Positions 20,267 to 30,048 of a DNA stretch of 64,000 nt are shown here, piece after piece (the stretch's first letter is position 1; each line of letters opens with the position of its first letter). The notes under the pieces were generated by a model. It did not search any database. It was not told the origin of the DNA and worked only from the letters and a program-made list of their open reading frames with translations. The DNA is taken from the NCBI RefSeq assembly GCF_035222275.1, contig NW_026946359.1:5518001-5582000 (forward strand), in the 5' to 3' direction. A program made the position numbers and the translations under genes. Origin of the DNA: Podospora bellae-mahoneyi. Taxonomy: Eukaryota > Ascomycota > Sordariomycetes > Sordariales > Podosporaceae.

Positions 20267-21406
20267 GAGAGGAGAGGGGCAGATTTTACCATGAAGACAC
20301 ACCATACCTTATCATGCAGCCGCTCGAGGCGATAGAGCCACATGCCAACTCAACACCCCCTCCCTCGATATCAACCATGTGTCTTATACCGCCATGGGCG
20401 CTTCATTTTCTTGGATTTAAAGCAACAAACATATGGACTTGCATTATTGGCGTTTTGGGGCATATTGACAGCAAAGAAACTTATACCATTTCAGGGGCGG
20501 GCTGCTCGGAGCGGCCCTTTGTTTGAACCAAGTCTCTGTATAATAGTTTAGTTCACTGGAGAACGTTTTAATTCACTGACCGGCACAAGAATCAGATGTT
20601 GCTGCAAAGACATCTGACAGAAGTTCCCGGGTGCTATCTCTCAAGGTACACCGCAGCATGTGGGAAGAAGATGTTTTGGCGGGGTTGGACTTGCAGCACT
20701 GCCTGAATGATACCTACCTTGAAGTACGAAGTAATGGAGGCATTATTCTTTCAGATACACACCGAGTTTCCGACATTCCTTTGTGATTCCGGATGACCAT
20801 GCTTTGTCCCTATCTCAACCAGCAATCGGGCACACCACCCCATCACGTCTTCTCATGATATGCTCACGACATCATCTCGCAGCCGCTACCAGCCGACAAG
20901 CCTACCTAGATTCTCATCTTATCTGGATATAGTAGGCACGTCTTGGGTGAAGCTGCGGCAATCGGGGGAACCGTCTGCCAGGCTAGCTTGGGCACCTGGT
21001 TCCTGATGCCAAGATCCGCGCACCTTGCTGGCTCCTTCTTCGTCACGGCCATCAAGGTGCATAGATACTGCCGTCGAGGTTCTCTCCCCCACAACCACCC
21101 TCTCCTCCCGTCAATTTATCATCATCCATTTATTCCTGCATCTTTTCTCTTCTCCCATTGCCGCTCAACTTCTTCTTGACTCTATCAAACGATCACCGGC
21201 TTGGTTTCTCCTTATTAGCAGCTTTTGTTACAGGGTTAATATCTTCTTACCATCCGTCCTGGCACTACCGGAATAGCTACACCACTCCTATCCAAACTGT
21301 CGCTGGCATACACTTGAATAACCACCCAAAATTACATACAACACACACATATACGGTTAAGGCCATATCAGTGGAAGGGATCTCCACCCTCCACCCCGAC
21401 ACCATC
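20267..21406. other. Intergenic, glutaredoxin 3' flank and F-box gene promoter/leader
   Basis: No recognised gene. An in-frame extension of the next gene back to about 21158 exists, but it encodes no recognisable domain and is treated as leader. Confidence 0.55.
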
Positions 21407-22681
21407 ATGACCACCAACTCTGCCACAACAACGACCACGTCGCTCATCAACGCCGACATAACCCTCCTCATTGCAGAGCAAACCGACCTCCCAACCTTGC
21501 TCGCGCTAGCCAGCACAAACAAGCACCTCAACGGCCTGATCAACACATACGAACACTCGATCATCAAGTCCAAAATCACCACCGCTATCCCAAACCCACT
21601 CCTCCAACCTCCCCTCGGGTCAGTCCTATCCTCCCACAGCTCCTCCATTCGCCAAATCCTGCCACCTTGGTCCTTCCAAGTAGCAGCCGAACTCGAACGC
21701 CGCCACGCCCGCACCGAAGCCATGTTCAACATTTCCACCGCCCCCCCAACCCCCTTGATATCAGCCATGTTCCGCGTCCCATCTTTTGCGGCGCTGCCAC
21801 GGCAGCAGTTTACACAACTGGTCGACCTGTTCAAACGGGCTTGCAGCCTGGCGGATCATATCTGTGATTTGGCGCTGCTGGTCAAGATACCGGCCATGGC
21901 GAGGGAGCTGTCGGCTGTGGATCCGTACGTGGTGCAAAAGGCGATCCACCGAACGAGGCAGGGGTTTATTAAAGGGTTGGAACCGTTGGATCTGGCACTG
22001 TTGACGCATTTGGCGGCGTTGGGGGGCATGGCGTATGCGGAGGAGATGGGGGAGTTGATGAGTTCTGATCCGGAGGGGTTGGAGAGGATGGTGGCGTTCA
22101 AGGAGACTATTTTACGGGAGGGGAGCGCGGCGCTTTGGGGTTTTTTACATCCAAAGGAGGGGGAAGTGATTGAGGGGAATGGACCACCTTCTTTGCCGCC
22201 TAGGGCGAGGGGGAGCGGGCTTGGGAGGTATATTGCGGGCAAGGTGGAAGGGGTGTTGAGGGATTTGCATGCTTATGAGATGGGGCTTAAGGAGCGGGAT
22301 CATGAGGAGGCGGAGGGAGAGGGGGAGGGGGAGTGGGCGGATAAGGAGGGGGTGAGGGAAGGGGGGTGGGAGGATGATGATGATGATGATCCGTTTGTTG
22401 TTTTGCATGGGCTTCATCAGACTGTCATGGGTGCCTTTCCTAAGCCGGTTGAGGAACCAAAGGATGATGGGGGGGATGCTGTGATAGAAGATGAGAGTGA
22501 GCAGTGGGAGGGAGAAGGGGTTGATTATGAGGAGGTGGATATTGAGGGCGAGGATGTGAGTTCTGAAGAGGAGGGAGAGATAGAAGAGGAAGAGGTAGAG
22601 GAAGAGGAAGTTTTCCCTGTTGAACCTAGAGAACAGTTGATCCTGGAGGTGGTTAGAAGTGCGGTTCCATGCTCAGTTTAG
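21407..22681 (+). CDS. F-box-like protein with acidic C-terminal tail
   Basis: 424 residues from the ATG at 21407 (MTTNSATTTTT), no intron. Residues about 14-55 (INADITLLIAEQTDLPTLLA then LASTNKHLNGLI) resemble the F-box type helix-turn-helix common in fungal proteins that bridge substrates to Skp1-Cul1 ubiquitin ligases. The middle (about 90-300) is helical with no family I recognise. The end is extremely acidic, with runs such as EEEEVEEEEV and DDDDDD. The frame is open upstream to 21158, but the context favours the internal ATG. The 5' half is C-rich and the 3' half G-rich on the coding strand. The F-box call is tentative and no substrate can be named. Confidence 0.6.
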   Translation: MTTNSATTTTTSLINADITLLIAEQTDLPTLLALASTNKHLNGLINTYEHSIIKSKITTAIPNPLLQPPLGSVLSSHSSSIRQILPPWSFQVAAELERRHARTEAMFNISTAPPTPLISAMFRVPSFAALPRQQFTQLVDLFKRACSLADHICDLALLVKIPAMARELSAVDPYVVQKAIHRTRQGFIKGLEPLDLALLTHLAALGGMAYAEEMGELMSSDPEGLERMVAFKETILREGSAALWGFLHPKEGEVIEGNGPPSLPPRARGSGLGRYIAGKVEGVLRDLHAYEMGLKERDHEEAEGEGEGEWADKEGVREGGWEDDDDDDPFVVLHGLHQTVMGAFPKPVEEPKDDGGDAVIEDESEQWEGEGVDYEEVDIEGEDVSSEEEGEIEEEEVEEEEVFPVEPREQLILEVVRSAVPCSV

Positions 22682-23490
22682 AGAGGGACAGATGTATATA
22701 CACAGGCGTTCAGACATTGGCTTAGCGTAGGGGTCCTTTCTTTTCTTGTGTTTGGGTTAAGCATGGAGCTGCAGGCGGGGTGCAATTCGGGAATATACAG
22801 GGCAGCGATGGAGGTATGAACGGGCTTTTGAATTATTGCAGGGTGGGCCCTGTGTGTTTATTCAGGAAGCCTATCTGGTCAGGTATGATGATGCCGCCCA
22901 CATACAGTTAGGTGGCAGGTTGGTCAGGAGGGAACGGGGTCCATGACGGGACGGGCAGTGGATGGGACTCTCAGTACAGCGTTCGTTTAACCTTGAGGTT
23001 TTTCTGCTTGGCAGAAAGTTTACGTATACCCTTTTGGTAGGAAATTATTGCTATTCCAGGGTTTCTCATGACCTCATTTCTTGTTCTAGAAATAGACCTG
23101 CTGTGTTCCATTTCCTGGGAAATTCGCGGAACCGCCCCTGGCCGGTGAACAACAAAGGTGTTTCCTGTCCGCGACAAAGACACTGTTCGCTGGACTCTCC
23201 AACAAAAGTATTGTAGGAGAGACTAGAAGTTATTTTGGGAACAATCTCATTGAACAAAGGGCTTCTTCAGGTAATATTTAAGGATGGGACACCCCTCTCG
23301 TAATTCTTTCTTCTCTTTTCTGGTTTAGACATTCAAAACCAACAGGAAAAACGATCAGAGTTTACTACGACTACTACTACTACTATTTGCAGCTGGTGAT
23401 CAACACTTCTCGTAACAAACACAACACTCATCACTACCCAACTATAACAACATCAACAACAACAACAACAGCCACACCTGATCACACAAG
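22682..23490. other. Intergenic, promoter and leader of the Cys/His coiled-coil gene
   Basis: Contains a TATTTAA element near 23275 and, in the likely leader, short (ACT)n near 23371-23384 and (CAA)n at about 23453-23470. No gene is recognised. Confidence 0.6.
23453..23470 (+). repeat. (CAA)n tract in leader
   Basis: CAA repeats 20-38 bases upstream of the ATG of the next gene. The tract is unstructured and A/C-rich, as in well-translated fungal leaders. Confidence 0.7.
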
Positions 23491-25257
23491 ATGTGCCACA
23501 AAACTACTGTGAGGCTCGGGTGTGGTCACAAGTCGAGTACCCTATCCTCAATCGCCTCCTGCCGCCGCCTCGCCAAGCTTCAGCAAGACGAGGACAAGAC
23601 CATTCGGTTGTTTTCTCGCTACAAAAAACTTACCAACTGCGGTAATCTTACCAGGGAGGATTGCTATGACGAGGGCCGGATTTGCGGCTCTTGCTACGAG
23701 AAACGGAAGCAGGAGAAGCGCGAACGACTGGAGAGGGAGCAGAGGGAGGAGGTGAGGCGCAATGAGCGGAATGCTGAGATCCTCCGTGACCGGGTTGAAC
23801 AAGACCGTCGGGAGCGGGAGAGGAGAGAGCAGGAGAAGAAGAAGGCTATGGAGAGAGCTGCTCGGAGGCAGAGGGAGGAGATGGAAGAGGAGAGGAGGCG
23901 GCAGGAGAGGAGGGCTTATCGGGAGGAGATGGCCAGGAAGAGGGATGAGGAGGAGAGGAAGAGGGAATTTGAGAAGAGGGCGAGGGCTGAGAGGGCTGAG
24001 CGGGAGGCTAGGGAGATGAGGGCGAGGCAGGAGAGGGAGGCGAGGGAGCGGGCTCAGGCTGAGGCCGAGAGGAAGCGGACCGCGGAGCGTAATGCTGCGC
24101 GGCAAAGGGAGGAGAGGAGGAGGCGCGAGGAGATGGAGAGGGAGGAGACAGAGGCTAGGGAGAAGAAGAGGAGGGAGGATGCTGAGCGTGCTCGGCGGAC
24201 TGCTGCTTCTTCTTCTTCCAGACGGCCTGTCCCTCCCCCTGGCCGTCTTTCTGAGCGTCGCTTCTTGAACCTTGACGCTGAAGCTCGGAGGCAGCAGGGG
24301 CTCCGCAATACACCTACACCTCTTCCTCGGCCTGTCCAAAGGGGCAGCGCTGCTGTTCCTCCTCTTCGTTTTGCCACTCGTCAGACTCAGATTCCCGTCC
24401 AACGCGGTCCTCAAAGACCGGTTCAGGTTGTATCTCCCATTCCCTCTCACTTTGCTCAGGCTGCGTTCATTGATCGCGGCTCCCCGGCCGTGGATAGGTC
24501 CCAGCCCTTCTATGGTCCTGGTCCCTCTCGGGCTCTAACTGATCCGGTTGATGATATTGTTAATATGTATCAACAGCGTAGCCCTGTCGTTGATGTCTCG
24601 GAGCCTTTTAACCCAGGCTTCAGGCAAGCTGTTAACCCAACTAATCCTAAAACTAATAGAAACCCCGGAAGGCGTATTGGACTGGGCATCTATGTGCCCG
24701 GCTCCGAGAACCGTTCTGGTCTTCGTAGGTACTTTGGTCGTCCCACCCGTCCTTCTCAGCATGTTCTTGACAAAGCCAGAGCTAAAGGTAAAAGCAGAGA
24801 GTCCAAAATTCCCTTCCCCCCTGGGCGCAACGTCACGTTTGATGCTACTAACAAGCCAGACCGCATCAGAAGAACCGAGCCAGGGCCGAGCAATTCAGGC
24901 TCGCCAAGCTCATGGTCCTCAAGTTCAGGTGAGTCCAAAGCGTCTAGTCTTCCCCCTCCGCCCGAGGGCTGGAGAAGGGATCGTAACTACCATCCCAGGA
25001 GTCCTGTGCCCCGCCCTGTGCCTCAGGGACCTAAGCCTACGGCTGCTCATCATATCAGGCCCAATACTGACAAGCAGCCAAGGCCACCCACTGACACCCT
25101 CTCGGCCTCATTCAAGAGAGTTCTGGCGAAGTGTCCTCCTAAGACTAAAACTAGGAGGGGTAAGGTCTCGAGGTCGCTCAATACCCTGCTTGCTGGTCGG
25201 AAGACTCCGTCTCCCCTGGCGGGCGCCCTTGATGGAGTCTCTTCTTCGAGAAGGTGA
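23491..25257 (+). CDS. Cys/His N-terminus plus Glu/Arg coiled-coil protein, function unknown
   Basis: 588 residues, one exon. The N-terminus is MCHKTTVRLGCGHKS, then SCRRL, NCGNLTREDCYDEG and ICGSCYEKR: several Cys and His spaced as in a small zinc-binding fold. Fungal proteins beginning with a comparable C-x-GCGH start are common but mostly uncharacterised. Residues about 70-240 are almost pure Glu/Arg/Lys heptads (REREQREEV-like) and should form a long single helix or coiled coil. The remainder is Pro/Ser/Arg-rich and probably disordered. There is no signal peptide or membrane segment. I do not recognise a named family. The skewed composition produces a 300-codon open frame on the opposite strand, which is not real. 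Confidence 0.75.
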   Translation: MCHKTTVRLGCGHKSSTLSSIASCRRLAKLQQDEDKTIRLFSRYKKLTNCGNLTREDCYDEGRICGSCYEKRKQEKRERLEREQREEVRRNERNAEILRDRVEQDRRERERREQEKKKAMERAARRQREEMEEERRRQERRAYREEMARKRDEEERKREFEKRARAERAEREAREMRARQEREARERAQAEAERKRTAERNAARQREERRRREEMEREETEAREKKRREDAERARRTAASSSSRRPVPPPGRLSERRFLNLDAEARRQQGLRNTPTPLPRPVQRGSAAVPPLRFATRQTQIPVQRGPQRPVQVVSPIPSHFAQAAFIDRGSPAVDRSQPFYGPGPSRALTDPVDDIVNMYQQRSPVVDVSEPFNPGFRQAVNPTNPKTNRNPGRRIGLGIYVPGSENRSGLRRYFGRPTRPSQHVLDKARAKGKSRESKIPFPPGRNVTFDATNKPDRIRRTEPGPSNSGSPSSWSSSSGESKASSLPPPPEGWRRDRNYHPRSPVPRPVPQGPKPTAAHHIRPNTDKQPRPPTDTLSASFKRVLAKCPPKTKTRRGKVSRSLNTLLAGRKTPSPLAGALDGVSSSRR

Positions 25258-26052
25258 GTGTGTCATCTAACGTCATTCGTTACCTACCTATCATTTCCTT
25301 TGTCTTTAGAAACTTCATTCAAGTGAATGAAGTATATATATACAGGCATGAATTAACACATGCATGTCCCAACTCCTTTGATAACATATTTCTTTTTAAC
25401 AAAATTTATATTTCCAATATGCAATGTGATTTTGATGTGATTCATACTATAATGAGCCTGTGCCTGTATAAGTGTGCGTCTATATAAGCGTGTGTGCGTC
25501 TTGCAAGAAGAGTTGGTAAGACTGAGTACCTATCTACATACTATAGCCACCGTCAGATAGGAAGTGAGATCCCTTGTAAGTATTAGAAGAACAATGCAAT
25601 TGTTCTTGGAACAGGAGGCTTATATAGGTGCTCTCACAGGACCTTCTCGAGTTGAGGTTAGCGGGTTAGAAAGGGCAACAAGTAGGGAGTAGAAAAGAGA
25701 GCCGAAACCCATTCAGACCTGTACAAAATTGTCATTGAAAGGTTGAAAAAATGTTTAAGGAGAGATTCCTATCTCTTAGCTGTCACTCGAAACCACTTAC
25801 ACGCAAAAACCAACCCCACATTCGCTCACCGCGGTAAACAACCCCCTACCCACAGCACCCAGCTCGGCCCCACTTTATTTCTGCTCCGACCTCACCTGTT
25901 CAATCGCCGAATTTTCCCACCACAGCGACAACAGCTCCCGCGACGCCGCCCCCCAGCGCACCACCGCGGTCACTCGCTCGCCAGTCCCACCACTTCCAAT
26001 CCCAACACCTCACCTCACAAATCAAAACAAATCCCCCTCCCAACCGCCCACA
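25258..26052. other. Intergenic, AT-rich 3' flank and bL21m promoter
   Basis: The first 250 bases are AT-rich 3' flank with TATATATA near 25333. Pyrimidine/C-rich sequence follows toward the next start. A plus-strand frame from 25743 is a frame-shifted shadow of the C-rich coding start. No gene or element is recognised. Confidence 0.6.
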
Positions 26053-26691
26053 ATGAGCAGAACCCTCCTCCGCTCCCTCCTGGAGCTCCGAGCAACAGCC
26101 ACCACCACCCGGCCTACCACCTCCCAGCTCCTCCGACCATTCCTCGTCCGGCACCTTCACCAAACCCCCTCCCAAATCGACCCCCTCCCCCAACAAACCC
26201 AACCACAACAACCCCCACCATCACCAAACCAACCCCCCGCCGTCTCCCCCATCCCCCGCTGCGGCGGCGCACCAAGAACCACCTCCCCCGCCACCCCAGA
26301 AACCCTCGCTCTCCTCCCCCTCCTGGCCCACCAGCCAGGCAAAAAGTACCTCCAGCTCTACATCCAAGGCCAAGCCTACCTCGTCACGCCCGGGGACCAG
26401 ATCCGCCTCCCCTTCAAGATGCCCGGTGTCGCCCCCGGGGATGTCCTCCGGCTTAATCGAGCCACCGCCATCGGCTCAAGGGATTTTACCCTGAAAGGTC
26501 AGCCGTACGTAGACGAGAACCTGTTTGAGTGCCGGGCTGTGGTGGAGGGGACGGAGGCGGAGCCGATGCGCCTCAAGATCAAGAAGAAGCAAAGGTGCAG
26601 GAGGACAAAGACTGTGAGGAGCAAGCACAAATATACTGTTCTGAGGGTTAGCGAGGTGAGGATTAAGCTGCCGGGGCAGGAGGAGGTATAG
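26053..26691 (+). CDS. MRPL49: Mitochondrial large-subunit ribosomal protein bL21m
   Basis: 212 residues, no intron. An Arg-rich mitochondrial presequence (MSRTLLRSLLELRA) is followed by a Pro/Gln-rich linker. The bL21 domain starts near residue 97 and includes LQLYIQGQAYLVTPGDQIRL, APGDVLRLNRATAIGSRDF and GQPYVDENLFECRAVVEG. The terminal basic segment KKKQRCRRTKTVRSKHKYTV corresponds to the bacterial rRNA-binding KRRKHYRR...GHRQ region. The protein sits in the mitochondrial large subunit. The 5' third is extremely C-rich on the coding strand (26161-26340: 104 C, 19 G by hand count), then G-rich from about 26450. Confidence 0.9.
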   Translation: MSRTLLRSLLELRATATTTRPTTSQLLRPFLVRHLHQTPSQIDPLPQQTQPQQPPPSPNQPPAVSPIPRCGGAPRTTSPATPETLALLPLLAHQPGKKYLQLYIQGQAYLVTPGDQIRLPFKMPGVAPGDVLRLNRATAIGSRDFTLKGQPYVDENLFECRAVVEGTEAEPMRLKIKKKQRCRRTKTVRSKHKYTVLRVSEVRIKLPGQEEV

Positions 26692-27357
26692 ATCTGGTGG
26701 ATATGAGGAGATGGGAGCTTTCGCACCGAGAAAGGGGAGGTGCACGTCGACACTTGGAACATAGACGGAGGGGAGTAGTCAAGAATAAGGGAGGCAAGCG
26801 CAAAGGGGCTGCGAATTGTAAGATCAGAAAGAGGTTGTCATATATGTACCATATTTCAAATGGCAAGTTATTTGTTGAGAAGTGTGCATTATCGAGATTG
26901 TGTTCGGTTGTGACCTCAAGCTTTCAGCTGCTGAGCTGGACCTTGTTGTTGTTATGTTTCCTTCTGCATCGTTCACTTACAACAGATGACACCCTTACAT
27001 ACAATCGTTTGACGGCAAATAACCGCCATGTAGCCCCGGTTTCTTTTGAGGTCCCCATATCCCTCTACCCAACTACTTCGGCGTTGGTGATTTCGCAGCT
27101 TTGGTGTTTACTTGCTCACCACTACTGGAAACCCCAACTCTCGCTGATGCCTCCCAAAGCAACCCTCCGTTGTCGCTAGCTTTGTGATGTTATGTGCTAG
27201 TAAGCTCGATACTGGAGCTTGACTGGTCAACCCAATTCGTGTTGCCCATGTGCCGATCGGAGTCATTTTTTTAGTAGCCAACGCTGCCGTACCTGTCCTC
27301 AAACACATCCTGTCCCCGACCGCCTTGGTACACTTCCTACACCAGACCATCTCACGA
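26692..27357. other. Convergent intergenic region, bL21m / RPB7
   Basis: The 3' flanks of two convergent genes. Frames here extend the RPB7 gene in the wrong phase past its last intron and are not coding. Confidence 0.65.
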
Positions 27358-28010
27358 CTATGCTTGCAAACATCTTCAAGGGAGAAAAATTGGTTAGCCA
27401 CATCACTTCTCGGTAGTTCATGATAGTCCGCCGCAACATACCCGAGATAATCACCGTCAATCTTTCCAATGGCAAACATCTCCCCCACCCCCGTGCGCAA
27501 ACCCATGATCTTGATGCGCACGTGCGTCCCAGGCTCGATTACTATATCGGAGTGGTTGGTAAACTGAGGAGGTGTGGCGTTTGCGTCATATTGGATATCA
27601 GGCGGTATCGACTATCAAACCAACACTCATGTCAGTAACCCATCAAGGTGACCACAAAGGGGCGCGCGGGTTATGCCTACGTGAGTAGAGACAAAGATGC
27701 TCAATGGGCCGGCGTTGGAGAAGAAACCATGCTGATTAACACTAGTACAGATGGCATCGACAACTTCGCCCTTGAACGGCCTCCACACGACCGCGCGGTA
27801 GCCCACTGTAAACTCGGCCATGCCGCTGCCGGGGAGAATGCGCCCCTCGGACAGATCGAAGGTATCCATGATTGCGATGATGTAGTAGTCGCCGGTGCAT
27901 GTTCCCTCAACATCCTTGACCAGTTTCGTCGTGACCAGCTCGGTCATGTTTTTGCCAAAGTAGGATGGGTGCAGCAGGACACGCCGCTCGAGATTGTGAA
28001 GGAAGAACAT
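27358..28010 (-). CDS. RPB7: RNA polymerase II stalk subunit RPB7
   Basis: Three exons, 28010-27681, 27611-27442 and 27373-27358, encode 171 residues. Introns of 69 and 68 nt have donors GTAGGC and GTATGT. The N-terminal tip domain starts MFFLHNLERRVLLHPSYFG and contains KDVEGTCTGDYYIIAI and YRAVVWRPFKGEVVDA. The C-terminal OB domain contains GPLSIFVSTHSIPPDI, VRIKIMGLRTGVGEMFAIG and GDYLG. The last exon is only 16 bases and gives the end GCLQA and a stop, matching the DYLGCLQ-type terminus of fungal Rpb7. Rpb7 pairs with Rpb4 on the polymerase stalk and contacts nascent RNA. Reading through the last intron would add unrelated residues. Confidence 0.96.
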
Positions 28011-29320
28011 GTTTGGCGCGAGTGACGGTTGTCGCGTTAGGGTAGAATCGGTGGAATATAGAAGCTTAAGAAATCTCGAAGGTAGCTATTTGAAGCCCGT
28101 CGACTCTTTTCGTGTTGGTCTGCAAGTATCAGGTTGGCGCAAATCTTGTTCGCTCGAGGGACTGGTGGGTGTCTGCTGTCCCAAGGACAATCCCGAAGCG
28201 AAGGCTCCACCGCCGCGCCTTTGGGCGCCTCTTTGTTGGTAATTTAGCAAAGACAACTCTTCGATCAAGATAATAAAGAATTAATGATTACGTTGCTGCC
28301 GTTTTGATGTGCAGGGTGGCAGATTCAGGTGCTGAGATCGAAGGTCGACGGGGAAGTGAATGCGACTGCGATCGCAACGCAGTTGCAAGGCTGACGTTGT
28401 ACGCGGTTGGGACAGCACTTATGGGGACGGGAGTACCGCGCTGACGGAAAATTGTTTGGAGGGACTCTTGCGGCTTGAATTAAGCTATTGGTCCGTGCGT
28501 CGGAGCTGCAGGAACCGCTTTTTCGCTTCGAGAGCTCCCATATGCCTTGGCGCACCAGGCCTGACGTTTTGATGAAGCTAAGTTCTGTAGTTGGTGCATT
28601 TTGGGGATAGGAAACATATGTCCGATTAATAGAATTCAATACATGATAATCTAATATCTCTTGGGTATGTGCATGGCCGGTTGTAGAAGCTGGAGTGAGA
28701 GCCATAGGCAGGCGGGATGTCACATGCTACAGCGACTGTGCTCTAGGCACCTCCAATTCTCCTCAAAGCAGTGGCTTTCGGGTATGTCCCAAACCTCCAA
28801 CAGATCTCCCAGACGTGCATCTTGACCAAAACATTCGAGTCCGTCTGATGTGGCATTTACCCGCCCAACCCATCTCGCTGTAGCTGCCAGCGTCGTTCCC
28901 CCATGAGGAAGCAGCCCTGGCTCGCATTTTAGTGCCCCGCTTGGCGCCGTCCGAGGCACAGGTCAACTGTCAGCTCCATGGAGGTACCCAACAACTTTGA
29001 ACGCGCTGCGAATTGGCCAACGTCGTCAGATCATCATTGCACAGCTGCCACGCCTCATCGCCGTCTGAAATACTAAGCCTCTTCCATGTCCCACGTCCGG
29101 ACGCCGTGGCCTTCTCTGCCCTGATTTGTCCTGGACCTTGCCGCACCTGATCTTATTCTCTACCAACCATTTTAGTTAACTGGCCCACCGACTGGCCAAT
29201 TGCGCGACTTTTCCAGTCAGGATTCTTCGACATCAAATATCATAGCAATTCTCGGCAACCCCTTTTCACGTTCAGGCTTCACCACCTAACCAACCTACAT
29301 CTGACACTTCTAGCCCGCCA
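28011..29320. other. Divergent intergenic region, RPB7 / Mpo1
   Basis: 1.3 kb without a recognised gene. GTTAGGGT near 28035 lies just upstream of the RPB7 start. A minus-strand frame (28325-28723) has no protein-like features. Confidence 0.6.
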
Positions 29321-30048
29321 TGTCTCTTGACCTCGAAAAGCAGCTCACCTTTGTAAGCATATTCCCTTGGCCAGAAAACACCACAAAGTTTCGTTTCGGT
29401 AGCCGCTAGAATGGGAGGCTAATTGTTTTGCCGGCTGTAGTATGGTGCATATCACCATAACCAAGTGAATATTGTCATTCACATGGTATGCGTACCGTTG
29501 ATCTTATTTTCAGCATTCGCGTTGGTAAGCGTAGTTCATCATGATGTCAAGTTATGATTTCTGACATGTTGTCGCAGGCATCAAACTATGGCCCTTTTTT
29601 CACAGTGCCATCATGGTTCTCACTACCCTATCTCACCCCAAACCTGGGCACATTCGCAGCCATGATATGGGGAGCTTTATATCTCCTTCTTGAACCTGTC
29701 GCTGGAGGCGCCCTGGCCTTGATCTGCCTCGCCTCCGCGGCAGGCACAAACTACCTCCGCATCCAATACCCGGAGAGTGCCAACCAGACCGCCCTTGCCA
29801 TCCATATCGTATGCTGGATCGCGCAGTTTGTCGGTCACGGCAAGTTCGAGGGTAGAGCCCCGGCCCTGCTGGACAACCTCTTCCAGGCCATTTTCCTCGC
29901 TCCCCTGTTCGTCTGGCTCGAGCTTCTTTTCATGATCGGGTACCGCCCCGAGCTCAAGAAGCGTGTCGACAAGGCTGTCGCGGTTGAGATTGCCAAGTTC
30001 CGCGCGCGGAAGGCTGAACAGGCCGAGAAGGCAAAGAAGACTCAATAA
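29321..30048 (+). CDS. MPO1: Mpo1/YGL010w-like 2-hydroxy fatty acid dioxygenase (DUF962)
   Basis: Three exons: about 29321-29352, 29441-29524 and 29578-30048, encoding about 195 residues. The start may be off by one base by my count. The protein begins MSLDLEKQLTF then YGAYHHNQVNIVIHMVCVPL, carrying the conserved YGxYHHN His pair. A second conserved His lies in ALAIHIVCWIAQFVGHGKFE, followed by GRAPALLDNLFQAIFLAPLF. Four to five hydrophobic segments span the ER membrane. In yeast Mpo1 is an iron-dependent dioxygenase that alpha-oxidises 2-hydroxy fatty acids in phytosphingosine breakdown; the His residues are the likely iron ligands. The C-terminus is a short Lys/Ala/Glu-rich cytosolic tail. 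Confidence 0.93.

Noticed and set aside
21158-21406. N-terminal extension of the F-box-like protein
   Set aside because: No recognisable domain; the ATG at 21407 has the better context and begins just before the F-box-like helices.
23548-24450. 300-codon minus-strand frame rich in Leu/Pro
   Set aside because: Antisense of the Glu/Arg-rich coiled coil; the open frame follows from the biased GAG/CGG codons.
27108-27357. Extension of RPB7 past the DYLG motif
   Set aside because: Results from reading through the last intron; the 16-nt exon gives the family-typical end.
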